DNA of 64,000 nt. Source: Streptomyces lichenis (GTDB lineage: Bacteria > Actinomycetota > Actinomycetes > Streptomycetales > Streptomycetaceae). The stretch spans positions 1-64,000 of the forward strand of contig NZ_JALPTH010000011.1 in the NCBI RefSeq assembly GCF_023218175.1, in the 5' to 3' direction. This document shows positions 1 to 8,399 of the stretch, piece after piece; within the stretch, counting starts at the first letter, position 1, and each line of letters opens with the position of its first letter. The notes below the pieces were generated by a model that was given only the letters and a program-made list of their open reading frames with translations, made no database searches and was not told the DNA's origin. The translations under genes were made by a program, and so were the position numbers.

Positions 1-140
1 CTCCCCGTCCCCGACAGCTGACGGCACGCCGAGTGCCGACCCGAGCGGCGACCCGAGCGGAACGCCGTGAGCCGGTACGGGGCCCCACCGTGCCCCGGCC
101 GGGAGTTGTGCCCGCCCCCGGCTTCTGTTCTGATCGGGAC

Positions 141-1202
141 ATGACAGCGCTCTCCGGCCTCCGAGCCGTACGCCGGCCCGTACGCAGGCCGACCATGGCC
201 GACGTGGCGGCGGAGGCGCATGTCTCGATCAAGACGGTGTCCCGGGTGGTGAACCGGGGCCCCGGGGTGCGTCCGGACACCGCCGAACGCGTCCGGGCCG
301 CCATCGAACGGCTCGGCTTCCGCACCACGGGCCCGGAGGCGCGCAGCCGGGTCCACACCGTCGGCCTGGTGGTCGAGACCCTGGCCGGCCCCTTCTCCGC
401 GCAGATCGCCGCCGCGGTCGAACGGGAGACCCGGCTGCACGGGTACAACCTGATCACCGTCTCCGCCGAGAGGTCGGCCGCTCCGGACCGCCGGCTGCTG
501 CACGACCTGGCCGCCCGCTGCGTCGACGGACTGATCGTCGTCCCGGCCGGTGAGGCGGCCCGTACGGAGTCCCAGGTGGCGGGCAGCGGTATCCCCCTGG
601 TCTACCTGGGCCGCCCGGCCCGGGGCGCGGCGGACGCGGTCCTCAGCGACAACCAGGGCGGGGTGCGCGGCGCGGTCGAGCACCTGGTGGCGCACGGCCA
701 CCGGCACATCGGGTTCCTCGGTGGCGCCCCGCCCCGGTGGACGGCCCGGCAGCGCCGTGACGCCTTCGTCCACACCCACCAGGCGCTGGGCTTACCCGGT
801 ACCCCGCGCGTCGCCATGGGCCCGCACACCCGCGACTCGCTCGTGCACGCCCTGCGGACATGGAGCCGCCCCACCACCTCCGCCACCGTCACCGCCGTCA
901 TCGCGGGCGACAACCGGGTCACCCTGCTCGCGCTCTACGTGCTGCGAGGCCTCACCCGTCCGGTCTCCCTCGTCGGCTACGACGACATCGAACTGGCCGA
1001 CCTGATCGAACCGTCGATGACGGTCGTCCACCAGGACCCGGCGGCGCTCGGCCAGAAGGCGGCCCAGCAGCTGTTCTCCCGGCTGCGCGGCGACCGGACG
1101 CCTCCGCAGACCTTCGTCCTCCCGACCCGGCTGATCGTGCGCGCCTCCAGCCGCCGCCGGCCGGAGGCCGACCAGGAGCCAGGGCGGAATCCCGAACGCT
1201 GA
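141..1202 (+). CDS. LacI/GalR-family transcriptional regulator
   Basis: Predicted 353-residue DNA-binding regulator. Residues about 18-64 form a LacI helix-turn-helix and hinge helix (PTMADVAAEAHVS, IKTVSRVVN, RVRAAIERLGFR). The rest is a periplasmic-binding-like effector domain (VGLVVETLAGPF, DGLIVVPAG, HIGFLGG, VSLVGYDDIELADLIEPSMTVV). The frame is open upstream to a GTG at 33, but ATG 141 leaves the usual short lead before the helix-turn-helix; ATG 195 would cut into it. One leucine codon (792-794) is TTA, the only in-frame TTA I found in the window, so translation may depend on the bldA tRNA in Streptomyces. No sugar or transport gene lies beside it here, so its target and ligand are unknown. 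A strong hairpin follows the stop. Confidence 0.9.
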   Translation: MTALSGLRAVRRPVRRPTMADVAAEAHVSIKTVSRVVNRGPGVRPDTAERVRAAIERLGFRTTGPEARSRVHTVGLVVETLAGPFSAQIAAAVERETRLHGYNLITVSAERSAAPDRRLLHDLAARCVDGLIVVPAGEAARTESQVAGSGIPLVYLGRPARGAADAVLSDNQGGVRGAVEHLVAHGHRHIGFLGGAPPRWTARQRRDAFVHTHQALGLPGTPRVAMGPHTRDSLVHALRTWSRPTTSATVTAVIAGDNRVTLLALYVLRGLTRPVSLVGYDDIELADLIEPSMTVVHQDPAALGQKAAQQLFSRLRGDRTPPQTFVLPTRLIVRASSRRRPEADQEPGRNPER

Positions 1203-1235
1203 GCACCGGAGCGGACCGGACCGGACAGCGGCACC

Positions 1236-1276
1236 GCGGGGCGGGTACGGGCAGCCCTCGCCCGTACCCGCCCCGC
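1236..1276. terminator. Bidirectional terminator between lacI-type gene and protease
   Basis: A perfect 17-bp inverted repeat (1236-1252 with 1260-1276, arms beginning GCGGGGCGGGTACGGGC) encloses a 7-base loop. It lies between two convergent genes. There is no U-tract, as is common for actinomycete terminators. Confidence 0.8.
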
Positions 1277-1287
1277 GCTGGGCGACC

Positions 1288-2571
1288 TCAGCCGTTGTTG
1301 TCGATGTCCCCCCTGATCTGGTCGTAGACCAGCTGGATGCGGGTGCCGATGTTGGTGCCGCTGGGGCAGCCCCCGCCCCAGTGCAGGGCGATCACCTTGT
1401 GCGAGGAGGCCGCCAGCACCGGCGAGCCCGAGTTGCCGCCGGAGGTGTCGCAGCGGTAGCCGGTGTCCTCGCCCCGCACCGCGACGTCGATCTTGCAGGT
1501 GGCGCCGCCGTCGCTCTCCTCGTAGATGGACAGGCGCTTCGCCTTGGCGTCACCGTGGCCGGGGATGTAGATGCGCTCACCGGCCTGCGGGGTGCGTGCG
1601 TCGAGGTACAGGGTGCCGAACGAGCGGATGCTGTCGAAGCTGTTCACGCTGAACAGCGTGTAGTCCAGCGCCGAGCTGGTCCGGATGAAGTCGGCGCCGC
1701 TCACCTTGGTGCCCGGCTTGGGGTCGTTCCCGCCGCAGGTGGCGCACTGGTAGTCGAACTGGAACTCGCTGGCGCGCAGATCGGCGGCGCTGCCCAGGCA
1801 GTGGTTGTTGGTCACCATGCGGTTGGTGTTGCCGACCCGCCAGGCGGTGCAGTGGCCGCGGCCGTTGAGCAGCTGCCGGGCGACGGCGCCGCCCCGGGCG
1901 TACTCGGTGGGGTGGCTGCCGCGGTAGCACACCACGTCGCGGCGGGCGTCCCGGCCGCACACGCTCCTGGCCTTGCGGTCCTGTGCCTGCTGCTCCGCGG
2001 CGTCGAAGCCCCGGTAGATCCGGTCCACGACCACCCCGTACCCCGCTCGGCCCAGCCGCTGGGCCTGGCGGGCGGCGGTGGCGTGCAGGGTGACGACCGC
2101 GGTGTCCCCGTCGATGGACAGGGCGGCGAAGCCCGGGTGCCCGTGCTCGGTGCGGTCCGAGCCGCGCCGGGGGTCCGCGTAGTAGGTGTGCTTCTCGCGC
2201 CCGTCGGGGGAGGAGACGCTGACGTAGTCGTCGCCGGCCAGCTTCAACGAGGCGAAGTGCACCTTCACATACGAGGAGCCGGGCGACCGGATCTCGGTAC
2301 GCCAGGAGCGCCCCGAGGCGCCGTAGGCGATCCTGCGCTCCAACGCCCGTTCCGTACCGGCGGCTTCCGGGCCGGGTGCCTCGGGCGCTGCGGGCGCGGC
2401 GGACACGGCGGTACGGGGTGCGGGGCCCCCGGAGGTGTCCGCCAGGGCCGAGGGCTGGGCGCCCGCCCCGAGCGCCAGCACGGCCGCCGCCGCGCCGAGG
2501 GCGGTGCCCGCACACCGTGAACGCCGTCTGCGGGAACGGAAGATGGGGAGGTCGGGTATGAGACGCTTCAT
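1288..2571 (-). CDS. Secreted trypsin-like serine protease
   Basis: 427-residue exported peptidase. The start at 2571 gives MKRLIPDLP followed by an Arg-rich stretch and a hydrophobic Ala-rich segment ending near ALA, a signal peptide; an upstream in-frame start at 2625 would bury it. A propeptide-like region of about 200 residues precedes the catalytic domain. The chymotrypsin-fold triad is readable: His257 in TNNHC, Asp303 in ALDYTLF and Ser381 in GNSGSP. Several cysteines (HC, CATC, CKID, RCDTSG, GGGC) suggest disulfides. It resembles the actinomycete trypsin-like peptidases and lysyl-endopeptidase-like proteins. The substrate cannot be told from sequence. It is monocistronic, with its own promoter candidate upstream and a terminator downstream. 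Confidence 0.88.
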   Translation of the reverse strand: MKRLIPDLPIFRSRRRRSRCAGTALGAAAAVLALGAGAQPSALADTSGGPAPRTAVSAAPAAPEAPGPEAAGTERALERRIAYGASGRSWRTEIRSPGSSYVKVHFASLKLAGDDYVSVSSPDGREKHTYYADPRRGSDRTEHGHPGFAALSIDGDTAVVTLHATAARQAQRLGRAGYGVVVDRIYRGFDAAEQQAQDRKARSVCGRDARRDVVCYRGSHPTEYARGGAVARQLLNGRGHCTAWRVGNTNRMVTNNHCLGSAADLRASEFQFDYQCATCGGNDPKPGTKVSGADFIRTSSALDYTLFSVNSFDSIRSFGTLYLDARTPQAGERIYIPGHGDAKAKRLSIYEESDGGATCKIDVAVRGEDTGYRCDTSGGNSGSPVLAASSHKVIALHWGGGCPSGTNIGTRIQLVYDQIRGDIDNNG

Positions 2572-2677
2572 ACGAGTGCCGTGCCTTTCAGCCGTGGGGG
2601 GACAGGGCGGGTCCCCGGACGGCACGGCGGAAGGTGTCCCGCCCGGGGCGTGGCGCGCGGGCCCGGCGCTGACGCAG

Positions 2678-2707
2678 AACCTAGGGACCGCCCCGAACCG
2701 GGGTCAA
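2678..2707 (-). promoter_or_regulatory. SigA/HrdB-type promoter for the protease gene
   Basis: On the minus strand TTGACC (2702-2707) and TAGGTT (2678-2683) are separated by 18 bp. Transcription would start near 2671, about 100 bases before the protease start. It sits in the 301-bp gap 2572-2872, where I see no gene. Confidence 0.55.
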
Positions 2708-2872
2708 CGGCCGCACCGGGAGTTGTCCACCCTGTCCACCACGGCACCCCTGCCCACATGCCCCTTCACGCCCCGCCGCACCGGAAGTGGACCCGCCTTG
2801 TCCGCTTGGCCGATCCACCCGCCTGACCGGTCCACCCGCCCCCACTCCGCTCCCGTAACCGAACGAACGGGC

Positions 2873-4384
2873 TCAGTGCTCGCAGAGCGAGAACTCCCGC
2901 TCGTACAGCTGCTCGTTGTGCTCGTCCACGAAGAACGTGCGCTCCCGCATGAGCTGTTCGCGGAAGTCCCGGGCCTGTTCCAGCGTCATGGTGGACGTGT
3001 CGGACCAGGGCTGCTGCGGCGGCACATCGGAGGTCGAGACGATGGTCTCCGACGGGTCGACCAGGAAGAACACCAGGATCTTGCGGTGCCCCGGGCGGGT
3101 GGGGTCGGCGAGGCGGAAGGAGCCGACGCGGTGCTGCAGGACGTTCGGGAAGGCCAGGCAGCGGCCGGCCGGGGTCGGCGCCGAGCCCAGCGGCTGGTTC
3201 AGCGCGTCCTCGTCCTCCAGCCCGTAGACCTCGCGCAGACCGTTCTCGTCGTTCTGCTCGTAGGCCGGGTCGTCGAGTGCCGCCCGGAAGCCCAGCCGGC
3301 TCTCGGTGGTGTTCTCGCTGTCCCAGTAGTAGATGCCGGTCGAGACGATCCGCTCGTTCAGCATCCCCTCGACATGCCAGGAACCGCCGGCGTACTCGGG
3401 CTGGTCCGGGGTGAGATGGATGGTGGCGAGCTTGACGATGACCTGGAGGCGGCGGCCGCGCAGATCGACCCGGTCGGCCGCGTCGGGCGGCTCGGGCGGG
3501 GTGAAGGCCGGGGCGTCCGGGACGACCGGGAGGCGGTTCTCCCACCAGTCGTCCTGGGCGGTCCTCCAGGCGCGGAGGGCCGCCCAGTAGGCTGCCGTGT
3601 CCTCGCCGTAGGAGGACTTCTCCGGACGCTCGGGCGCCGGGTCGTACCACCCGTAGGGGTCGGTCTCGATCCGCGGCGGCCGCGGATGGCGCAGATCGGT
3701 GAGCACGTTCTCCAGCAGCGGGCGCAGCCGCGCGAACAGTTCGGGAAGGACGGCGGCCAGTTCGCGGTGGGTCTCGGGGTGGACGTTGTTCACATACGAA
3801 CGGAAGGCGACCTCGCCGTCGGCGCCGACCTCGACGTCCGTGGGCAGCCACTGGAACTTCTCCGAGAACTCGTACGCCGAGTAGTGGTCCGTCGGGTTCC
3901 GCCAGGCCCGCTCGGGCGCCCCGCTCACCTCCCGTACCAGGCAGAACAGCGAGGGATGCACCAGGTCCAGCACCTGGCCGCCGGATCCGGGATGCCAGTC
4001 CCGTTCCGCTTCGGGGACCTCTTCCAGGACCCGGACCGCCTCGCGCAGCCGGGACCTCAGCCCGTCGTCGACCAGGGTGTCCGACTGCCACACCCCGTCG
4101 ACGGAGGACACCTCGACACCGGTCCGTCCGTCCCGCAGCGCCGCGTAGTGCGCGAGCTCGGCGATGACATAGCGCACCTGCGCCTCGGTGAGCCCCTGGG
4201 CGACCGCCTCCTGGGTCCATCGGGCGACGATTTCGGCGTCGTTCATCTTCTCGGACCACCCCGGCTTCTCCCGGATGGCGGCGCTGCACCGCATCATCTG
4301 GAGTTCCCGCAGTGTTCGGGGTGCCGCGAACGGCAGGGAACGCGAGGCGTGAAAGGGCAGCGGAAAAGCGGACAGGCCGGTCAA
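2873..4384 (-). CDS. DUF4246 protein, possible Fe(II)/2-oxoglutarate oxygenase
   Basis: 503-residue protein recognisable as the DUF4246 family, known mainly from fungi and actinomycetes. Its function is not established. The C-terminal half has what looks like a double-stranded beta-helix iron site: His337-x-Glu339 (SWHVEGMLNE), a distal His418 (NVLQHRVGSF) and a basic Arg434 (GHRKILVFFLVDP) where 2-oxoglutarate would bind. That assignment is my inference from residue order and spacing. The TTG start at 4384 follows a GGGAGGAAC ribosome binding site at a slightly long spacing; an ATG about 45 codons in (MNDAEIV) is a possible alternative. A 14-bp palindrome lies in the promoter region, so it is probably regulated on its own. 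Confidence 0.85.
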   Translation of the reverse strand: MTGLSAFPLPFHASRSLPFAAPRTLRELQMMRCSAAIREKPGWSEKMNDAEIVARWTQEAVAQGLTEAQVRYVIAELAHYAALRDGRTGVEVSSVDGVWQSDTLVDDGLRSRLREAVRVLEEVPEAERDWHPGSGGQVLDLVHPSLFCLVREVSGAPERAWRNPTDHYSAYEFSEKFQWLPTDVEVGADGEVAFRSYVNNVHPETHRELAAVLPELFARLRPLLENVLTDLRHPRPPRIETDPYGWYDPAPERPEKSSYGEDTAAYWAALRAWRTAQDDWWENRLPVVPDAPAFTPPEPPDAADRVDLRGRRLQVIVKLATIHLTPDQPEYAGGSWHVEGMLNERIVSTGIYYWDSENTTESRLGFRAALDDPAYEQNDENGLREVYGLEDEDALNQPLGSAPTPAGRCLAFPNVLQHRVGSFRLADPTRPGHRKILVFFLVDPSETIVSTSDVPPQQPWSDTSTMTLEQARDFREQLMRERTFFVDEHNEQLYEREFSLCEH

Positions 4385-4426
4385 TTCTCTTGTTCCTCCC
4401 GGTCGATGTGACGGCGGGAAGACTAC

Positions 4427-4440
4427 GTCAGTGCACTGAC
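4427..4440 (-). promoter_or_regulatory. Operator-like palindrome upstream of the DUF4246 gene
   Basis: GTCAGTGCACTGAC is a perfect 14-bp palindrome 43 bases before the start. Immediately downstream on the minus strand is TAGTCT, a plausible -10 with no good -35, so the palindrome would occupy the promoter spacer. The binding protein is unknown. Confidence 0.5.
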
Positions 4441-4474
4441 ACCGCCGCCGGCTGCCCGGCTCGGCGTCCCCGGC

Positions 4475-6682
4475 TCAGGTGGCGGTGAGCACCAGGACGG
4501 CCTGGTCGTCGTCGATCTCGCGGTTCCCGGTGAAGGCGCGCACCGCCCGGGTGAGGGTGTCGATGACCTGCTGGGCGGTGGGGTGGTGCGGGGTGGCGGT
4601 CAGGGCGTCGGCGAGGCGCTGGTCGCCGAACTGCTCGCCGTGGGCGTCCCGGGCCTCGGTGAGGCCGTCGGTGTAGAGCAGCAGGCTCTCGTGCCGGCGC
4701 AGCCGCAGCCGGTGGGAGGTCACCCGCGGGTCGGCGGAGATGCCGAGCAGGGTGCCGGGGGAGTCGACGGGGTGCGCGGTGTGCCGGGCGTCGAGGTGGA
4801 GCGGGAGGGTGTGGCCGGCGCGGACGAGTTCGACGTCCAGGCCGTCCGGGGTGGGGGTGAGCCGGCCGTGGACCAGGGTGACGAAGCCGGTGCCATGGCT
4901 GTCGGGCCGGTTGGTCAGGGCCCGGTTGACGGCCCGGACGACGTCCTGCGGGCCGGGCAGCAGCGGCGCGACGGCCCGGGCGGTGTGCCGGACCAGCGCG
5001 GTGGTGGTGGCCGCCATGGCGCCGCGTCCGCACACGTCGCCCAGCAGGAACGCCCAGCTGCCGTCGTCGAGGGGGAAGATGTCGTAGAAGTCGCCGCCGA
5101 TGTCGAGCCCTTCGCCGGCCGGGTGGTAGTAGGTGGCGACGTCGGCGCCCGGCACCCTCGGCAGCTCGGGGAGGAGCAGCCCGGCCTGGAGGTCGCGGGC
5201 GAGGGTGACGCGGTGGGTGTACTGGCGGGCGTTGCGGGCGGCGGAGGCGGCGCGGCGGGCCAGTTCCTCGGCCAGGGCGACCGCGTGGCCGTCGAAGGCG
5301 TGCTCCCCGGTGGACAGCAGGGTGACGGTGCCGAAGGTGGCGCCCCGGTCGGTGAGCGGGACGCAGAGGTAGCCGGTGACGCCCAGGTCGTGCCAGGGGC
5401 CCGGGCCGGTGGGGGTGCGGCGGGCGACCTCGCTGATGCCGGAGGCCAGCACCCGGGCGACGGCGTCGTCGGCGGCGTCGTAGACCGGGATGTGGGAGGC
5501 GAGCAGCTCCCGCCGGTCCCGGGCGGGGGCGGCGGTGGCGATACGGCGCACCCGTCCGCCCTCGATCACGTCGACCGCGCACAGGGGCGCCAGCCTCGGT
5601 ACGCAGGAGGCGGCCAGCCGCCCGAGGGTCTGGTCGGCGTCCAGGTCGGAGGCCAGGGTGGTGCTGGCCTCCAGCAGAAAGGCGAGGTCGTCGCGGGCGG
5701 CCCTCTCCCGGTCCTCGGCCGCCCGCCGCGCCCGCTCGTCGTGGTGGCGCTCCACGGCCAGGGCGGCGGTGTCGGCGAAGACCCGGGCCAGGGCGAGGTC
5801 GGCCTCCCGAGGCGCCCGCGGGACGCGGTGGTACATCGCGAAGGTGCCCAGCAGCGAGCCGTCCCGGGCCAGGATCGGGGTGGACCAGCAGGCGGCCACC
5901 CCGGCCCGGCCGGCCAGTTCGCGGAAGTCGTCCCAGAACGGGTCGGTGGCGATGTCGGTGATGATCACCGGGCGGCGGCGGTGGGCCGCGGTGCCGCAGG
6001 AGCCCACACCCTCGCCGGTGGCGATGCCGTCGATGGCCTGGTTGTAGAAGTCGGGCAGGCTGGGTGCCGCGCCGTGCCGCAGCCGCCGGCCGTCGGCGTC
6101 GGCCAGCAGCACCGAGACCAGCACCTCCTCCGGCGCCAGCTCCTCGATGGCGCGGGCCATCCCCTCCAGGACCTCGGGCAGCGGGGCCTGGCGGGCGATC
6201 TGCTCCAGCAGCACCCGGTGCTCCGCGGTCAGCCGCTGGGCGTGCTTGACCTGGGTGGTCTCCACCCCGATGACCCGTACGCCCACGACATTGCCGCCGA
6301 CGTCCAGCCGGGGCTCGTAGGTGAAGTCGAAGAACGCCTCCCGCGCCGCGTCCCCCTGACCCAGCACCACCCGGGCGTCACGTCCGGTGTAGGGCTTGCC
6401 GGTGCGGTAGACCCGGTCCAGCAGCGCGGTGAACCCCTGCTCGGCCAGTTCCGGCATGAACTGCCCCAGCGGCACTCCGGTACGGCCGCGCTCGCTGCCG
6501 CCGATCGCGGCGAAGAACGCGTCGTTGGCCGTCTCCAGCATGTGCGCCGGGCCGGCCAGCGAGGCGAACACGGCCGTCGACTGCCCGAACAGCGCCCGCA
6601 GATCGTCCTCCGCGGCGCCACCCGCGACCCCGTGCGGGCCGGCGGCGCCGCGGGGTGTCTGCTGCTCCGGTACGCGCGTCAT
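4475..6682 (-). CDS. PAS-GAF-GAF-PP2C (SpoIIE-type) serine phosphatase
   Basis: 735-residue cytoplasmic signalling phosphatase. A PAS domain (about 30-160) is followed by two GAF domains (about 170-315 and 330-480) and a C-terminal PP2C/SpoIIE domain (about 500-735). Metal-binding aspartates are intact in GGDFYD, GDVCGRG, YTDGLTE and DDDQAVL. Proteins of this family dephosphorylate STAS anti-anti-sigma factors in partner-switching cascades, with PAS/GAF modules sensing redox, light or small ligands. It is the second gene of a two-gene unit, overlapping the STAS gene by ATGA (6679-6682). That gene, which keeps a phosphorylatable serine, is the obvious substrate candidate. No RsbW-type kinase is adjacent. 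Confidence 0.93.
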   Translation of the reverse strand: MTRVPEQQTPRGAAGPHGVAGGAAEDDLRALFGQSTAVFASLAGPAHMLETANDAFFAAIGGSERGRTGVPLGQFMPELAEQGFTALLDRVYRTGKPYTGRDARVVLGQGDAAREAFFDFTYEPRLDVGGNVVGVRVIGVETTQVKHAQRLTAEHRVLLEQIARQAPLPEVLEGMARAIEELAPEEVLVSVLLADADGRRLRHGAAPSLPDFYNQAIDGIATGEGVGSCGTAAHRRRPVIITDIATDPFWDDFRELAGRAGVAACWSTPILARDGSLLGTFAMYHRVPRAPREADLALARVFADTAALAVERHHDERARRAAEDRERAARDDLAFLLEASTTLASDLDADQTLGRLAASCVPRLAPLCAVDVIEGGRVRRIATAAPARDRRELLASHIPVYDAADDAVARVLASGISEVARRTPTGPGPWHDLGVTGYLCVPLTDRGATFGTVTLLSTGEHAFDGHAVALAEELARRAASAARNARQYTHRVTLARDLQAGLLLPELPRVPGADVATYYHPAGEGLDIGGDFYDIFPLDDGSWAFLLGDVCGRGAMAATTTALVRHTARAVAPLLPGPQDVVRAVNRALTNRPDSHGTGFVTLVHGRLTPTPDGLDVELVRAGHTLPLHLDARHTAHPVDSPGTLLGISADPRVTSHRLRLRRHESLLLYTDGLTEARDAHGEQFGDQRLADALTATPHHPTAQQVIDTLTRAVRAFTGNREIDDDQAVLVLTAT

Positions 6683-7113
6683 ACGGGCTGCCCCTCACTC
6701 GAACGGGCCGGGCCACGGGGGCCGGCGCCCCCGGCCAGCGCCGCCGGCACATCGGCGTACACGGAGAACACCTGGTCCAGGCCGGTCAGCGAGAACAGCC
6801 GGGCCACCGAACCCGGTACGGACGCCAGCCGCAGCGCCCGGCCCGCCTCGGCCAGCCGCTGGTGCAGCCGTACCAGCGCGCTGATGCCGGAGGAGTCGCA
6901 GAACTCCAGCGCGGCGCAGTCGGCCACCACCGGGCCCACCGCCCCCGCACCCCTGGCCGACTCCCTCTCGCCGGCCTCCCGCAGCTGCACCGTGCTGTCG
7001 AAGTCGAGCTTGCCGCGCAGCACGAACACCACGTGCCGCGCACCGTGCCTGACATCCACCGAGAACACCCTCAGCATCCCCCGAGCAAGCCCCTCACCGA
7101 CGAATCCGTTCAT
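6679..7113 (-). CDS. STAS-domain anti-sigma factor antagonist
   Basis: 144-residue RsbV/SpoIIAA-like protein. The STAS fold spans about 15-125. The phosphorylation loop reads EFCDSSGISAL, with Ser74 or Ser75 at the conserved position. In the family, the unphosphorylated form binds an anti-sigma kinase and frees a sigma factor. It is translationally coupled to the PAS-GAF-PP2C phosphatase gene, which fits a phosphatase-substrate pair. The N-terminus has a short Gly-rich lead, and an alternative start is the internal methionine 13 (MLRVFSVD). It is divergent from the spo0M-like gene. Confidence 0.9.
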   Translation of the reverse strand: MNGFVGEGLARGMLRVFSVDVRHGARHVVFVLRGKLDFDSTVQLREAGERESARGAGAVGPVVADCAALEFCDSSGISALVRLHQRLAEAGRALRLASVPGSVARLFSLTGLDQVFSVYADVPAALAGGAGPRGPARSSEGQPV

Positions 7114-7168
7114 GGTAGACAGCCGGCCGCACCGCCGTGGATCCCGGGCCGACGCGGAGCCCCTATGC

Positions 7169-7186
7169 TTCTACATGCGTGTAGAA
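7169..7186 (+). promoter_or_regulatory. TTCTACA-N4-TGTAGAA operator upstream of spo0M-like gene
   Basis: Perfect 7-bp inverted arms around TGCG. A TATGCT -10-like hexamer (7164-7169) abuts it, so a bound repressor would cover the start site. The same element recurs at 8309-8330 before the TerB gene, and both copies are followed a few bases later by AGGGGCGGC. Confidence 0.7.
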
Positions 7187-7278
7187 AAGCGAGGGGCGGC
7201 AGAGGTGCCCGGTTGCCCGACGGCGCCGTGAACGATCCCTCTCGCACGTCCGCATCACACGAAGGAGTGGACTCCCTG

Positions 7279-8277
7279 ATGGTGTTCAAACGGCTACTCG
7301 GCTCGCTCGGTGCCGGCGGTCCGAAGGTGGACACGGTGCTCGATCCCGGTGCGGTGGCCCCGGGCGGCGTTCTCGGCGGACAGGTCCATCTGGAGGGCGG
7401 TGACGCCGACTTCACCATCGAGCACATCACCCTGGAGCTCGTGGCCCGGGTGGAGGTCGAGCACGGCGACGGTGAGTCCGAGGGTACGGCGGCCTTCGAC
7501 CGGCAGGTGGTCGGCGGCCCCTTCCGCCTCGCCGCGGGCGAGCGGCGCAGTGTGCCGTTCTCCATCGCCCTGCCCTGGGAGACGCCGATCACCGAACTGC
7601 ACGGCCAGCACCTGGGCATCGCCCTGGGGGTGCGGACCGAGCTCGGTGTGGCCGGCGCCCGGGACAAGGGCGACCTCGACCCGCTGACCGTGCGCCCGCT
7701 GCCCGTCCAGGAAGCGGTCCTGGAGGCGTTCGGGCAGCTCGGCTTCGGCTTCGCCTCCGCCGACCTGGAGGCCGGGCACATCTCCGGCACCGGCCAGCGG
7801 CTGCCCTTCTACCAGGAGATCGAACTCACCCCGGCGCCCGCCTACGCGCACCGGGTCGACGAGATCGAGGTGACCTTCCTGGCGAACCCGGCCGGGGTGG
7901 AGGTCGTCCTGGAAGCCGACAAGCGCGGCGGCTACGGCGCCGAGGGAGGTGACGCCCTCACCCGCGTCACGATCGACCACGCCGAGGCCGCCCGCACCGA
8001 CTGGAACGCCCAAGTCGAGTCCTGGCTCGACAGGTTGGCCGACCGCCGCCCTCCCCACGCCTCCGGCTTCGGATACGCCGACCACACCGCCCACGGCCAC
8101 CACGACGAGCACGGCTCCGGCCGGCGCTCCGGGCCCGGGGTGGGCACGGCGGTCGCGGCCGGCGCCGCCGGGCTCGCGGTGGGGGTGGCCGGCGGCCTGG
8201 TCGCCGCGGAAGTCGTCGACGAGGTGGGCGACTTCTTCGAGGGGGACGACGAGGGCGGCGAGGGGGAGGAGGGCTGA
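7279..8277 (+). CDS. spo0M: Spo0M-like sporulation-control/arrestin-fold protein
   Basis: 332-residue protein. The first ~230 residues match the Spo0M family (FKRLLGSLGAGGPKVDT, GGVLGGQVHLEGG, ERRSVPFSIALPWETPI, AGHISGTGQRLPFYQEIEL), which has an arrestin-like beta-sandwich. Bacillus Spo0M influences sporulation and interacts with cytoskeletal and division proteins; the biochemical role is unresolved. The C-terminus has a histidine/aspartate-rich linker (HTAHGHHDEHG), then a Gly/Ala hydrophobic segment and a very acidic tail (FFEGDDEGGEGEEG). ATG 7279 follows GAAGGAG and marks the start of family similarity, so the long in-frame upstream extension is not used. It shares its upstream operator with the downstream TerB gene. 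Confidence 0.88.
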   Translation: MVFKRLLGSLGAGGPKVDTVLDPGAVAPGGVLGGQVHLEGGDADFTIEHITLELVARVEVEHGDGESEGTAAFDRQVVGGPFRLAAGERRSVPFSIALPWETPITELHGQHLGIALGVRTELGVAGARDKGDLDPLTVRPLPVQEAVLEAFGQLGFGFASADLEAGHISGTGQRLPFYQEIELTPAPAYAHRVDEIEVTFLANPAGVEVVLEADKRGGYGAEGGDALTRVTIDHAEAARTDWNAQVESWLDRLADRRPPHASGFGYADHTAHGHHDEHGSGRRSGPGVGTAVAAGAAGLAVGVAGGLVAAEVVDEVGDFFEGDDEGGEGEEG

Positions 8278-8308
8278 GAGACCCTTTCGGCGCCACGCCG
8301 ATCTGATA

Positions 8309-8330
8309 ACTTCTACACCACTGTAGAAGT
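8309..8330 (+). promoter_or_regulatory. TTCTACA-N4-TGTAGAA operator upstream of TerB gene
   Basis: A 22-bp palindrome with perfect 9-bp arms (ACTTCTACA and TGTAGAAGT) around CCAC. GATAAC at 8305-8310 is a candidate -10 directly upstream. It has the same core and layout as the 7169-7186 element, which points to one regulator controlling both genes. Confidence 0.75.
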
Positions 8331-8399
8331 CAGGGGCGGCGGTTCGGCCGGTGCTGAACCGGCCCGGATCGCCGCCCTGGTGATCCATGAGGAGACGGT

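Noticed and set aside
4583..7231. 882-codon plus-strand frame opposite the PAS-GAF-PP2C phosphatase
   Set aside because: It is a shadow of the minus-strand gene, compositionally biased with no domain, and also crosses the phosphatase-STAS junction.
6655..7278. In-frame extension of the spo0M-like gene
   Set aside because: It would run across the divergent STAS gene and the operator; family similarity begins at ATG 7279.
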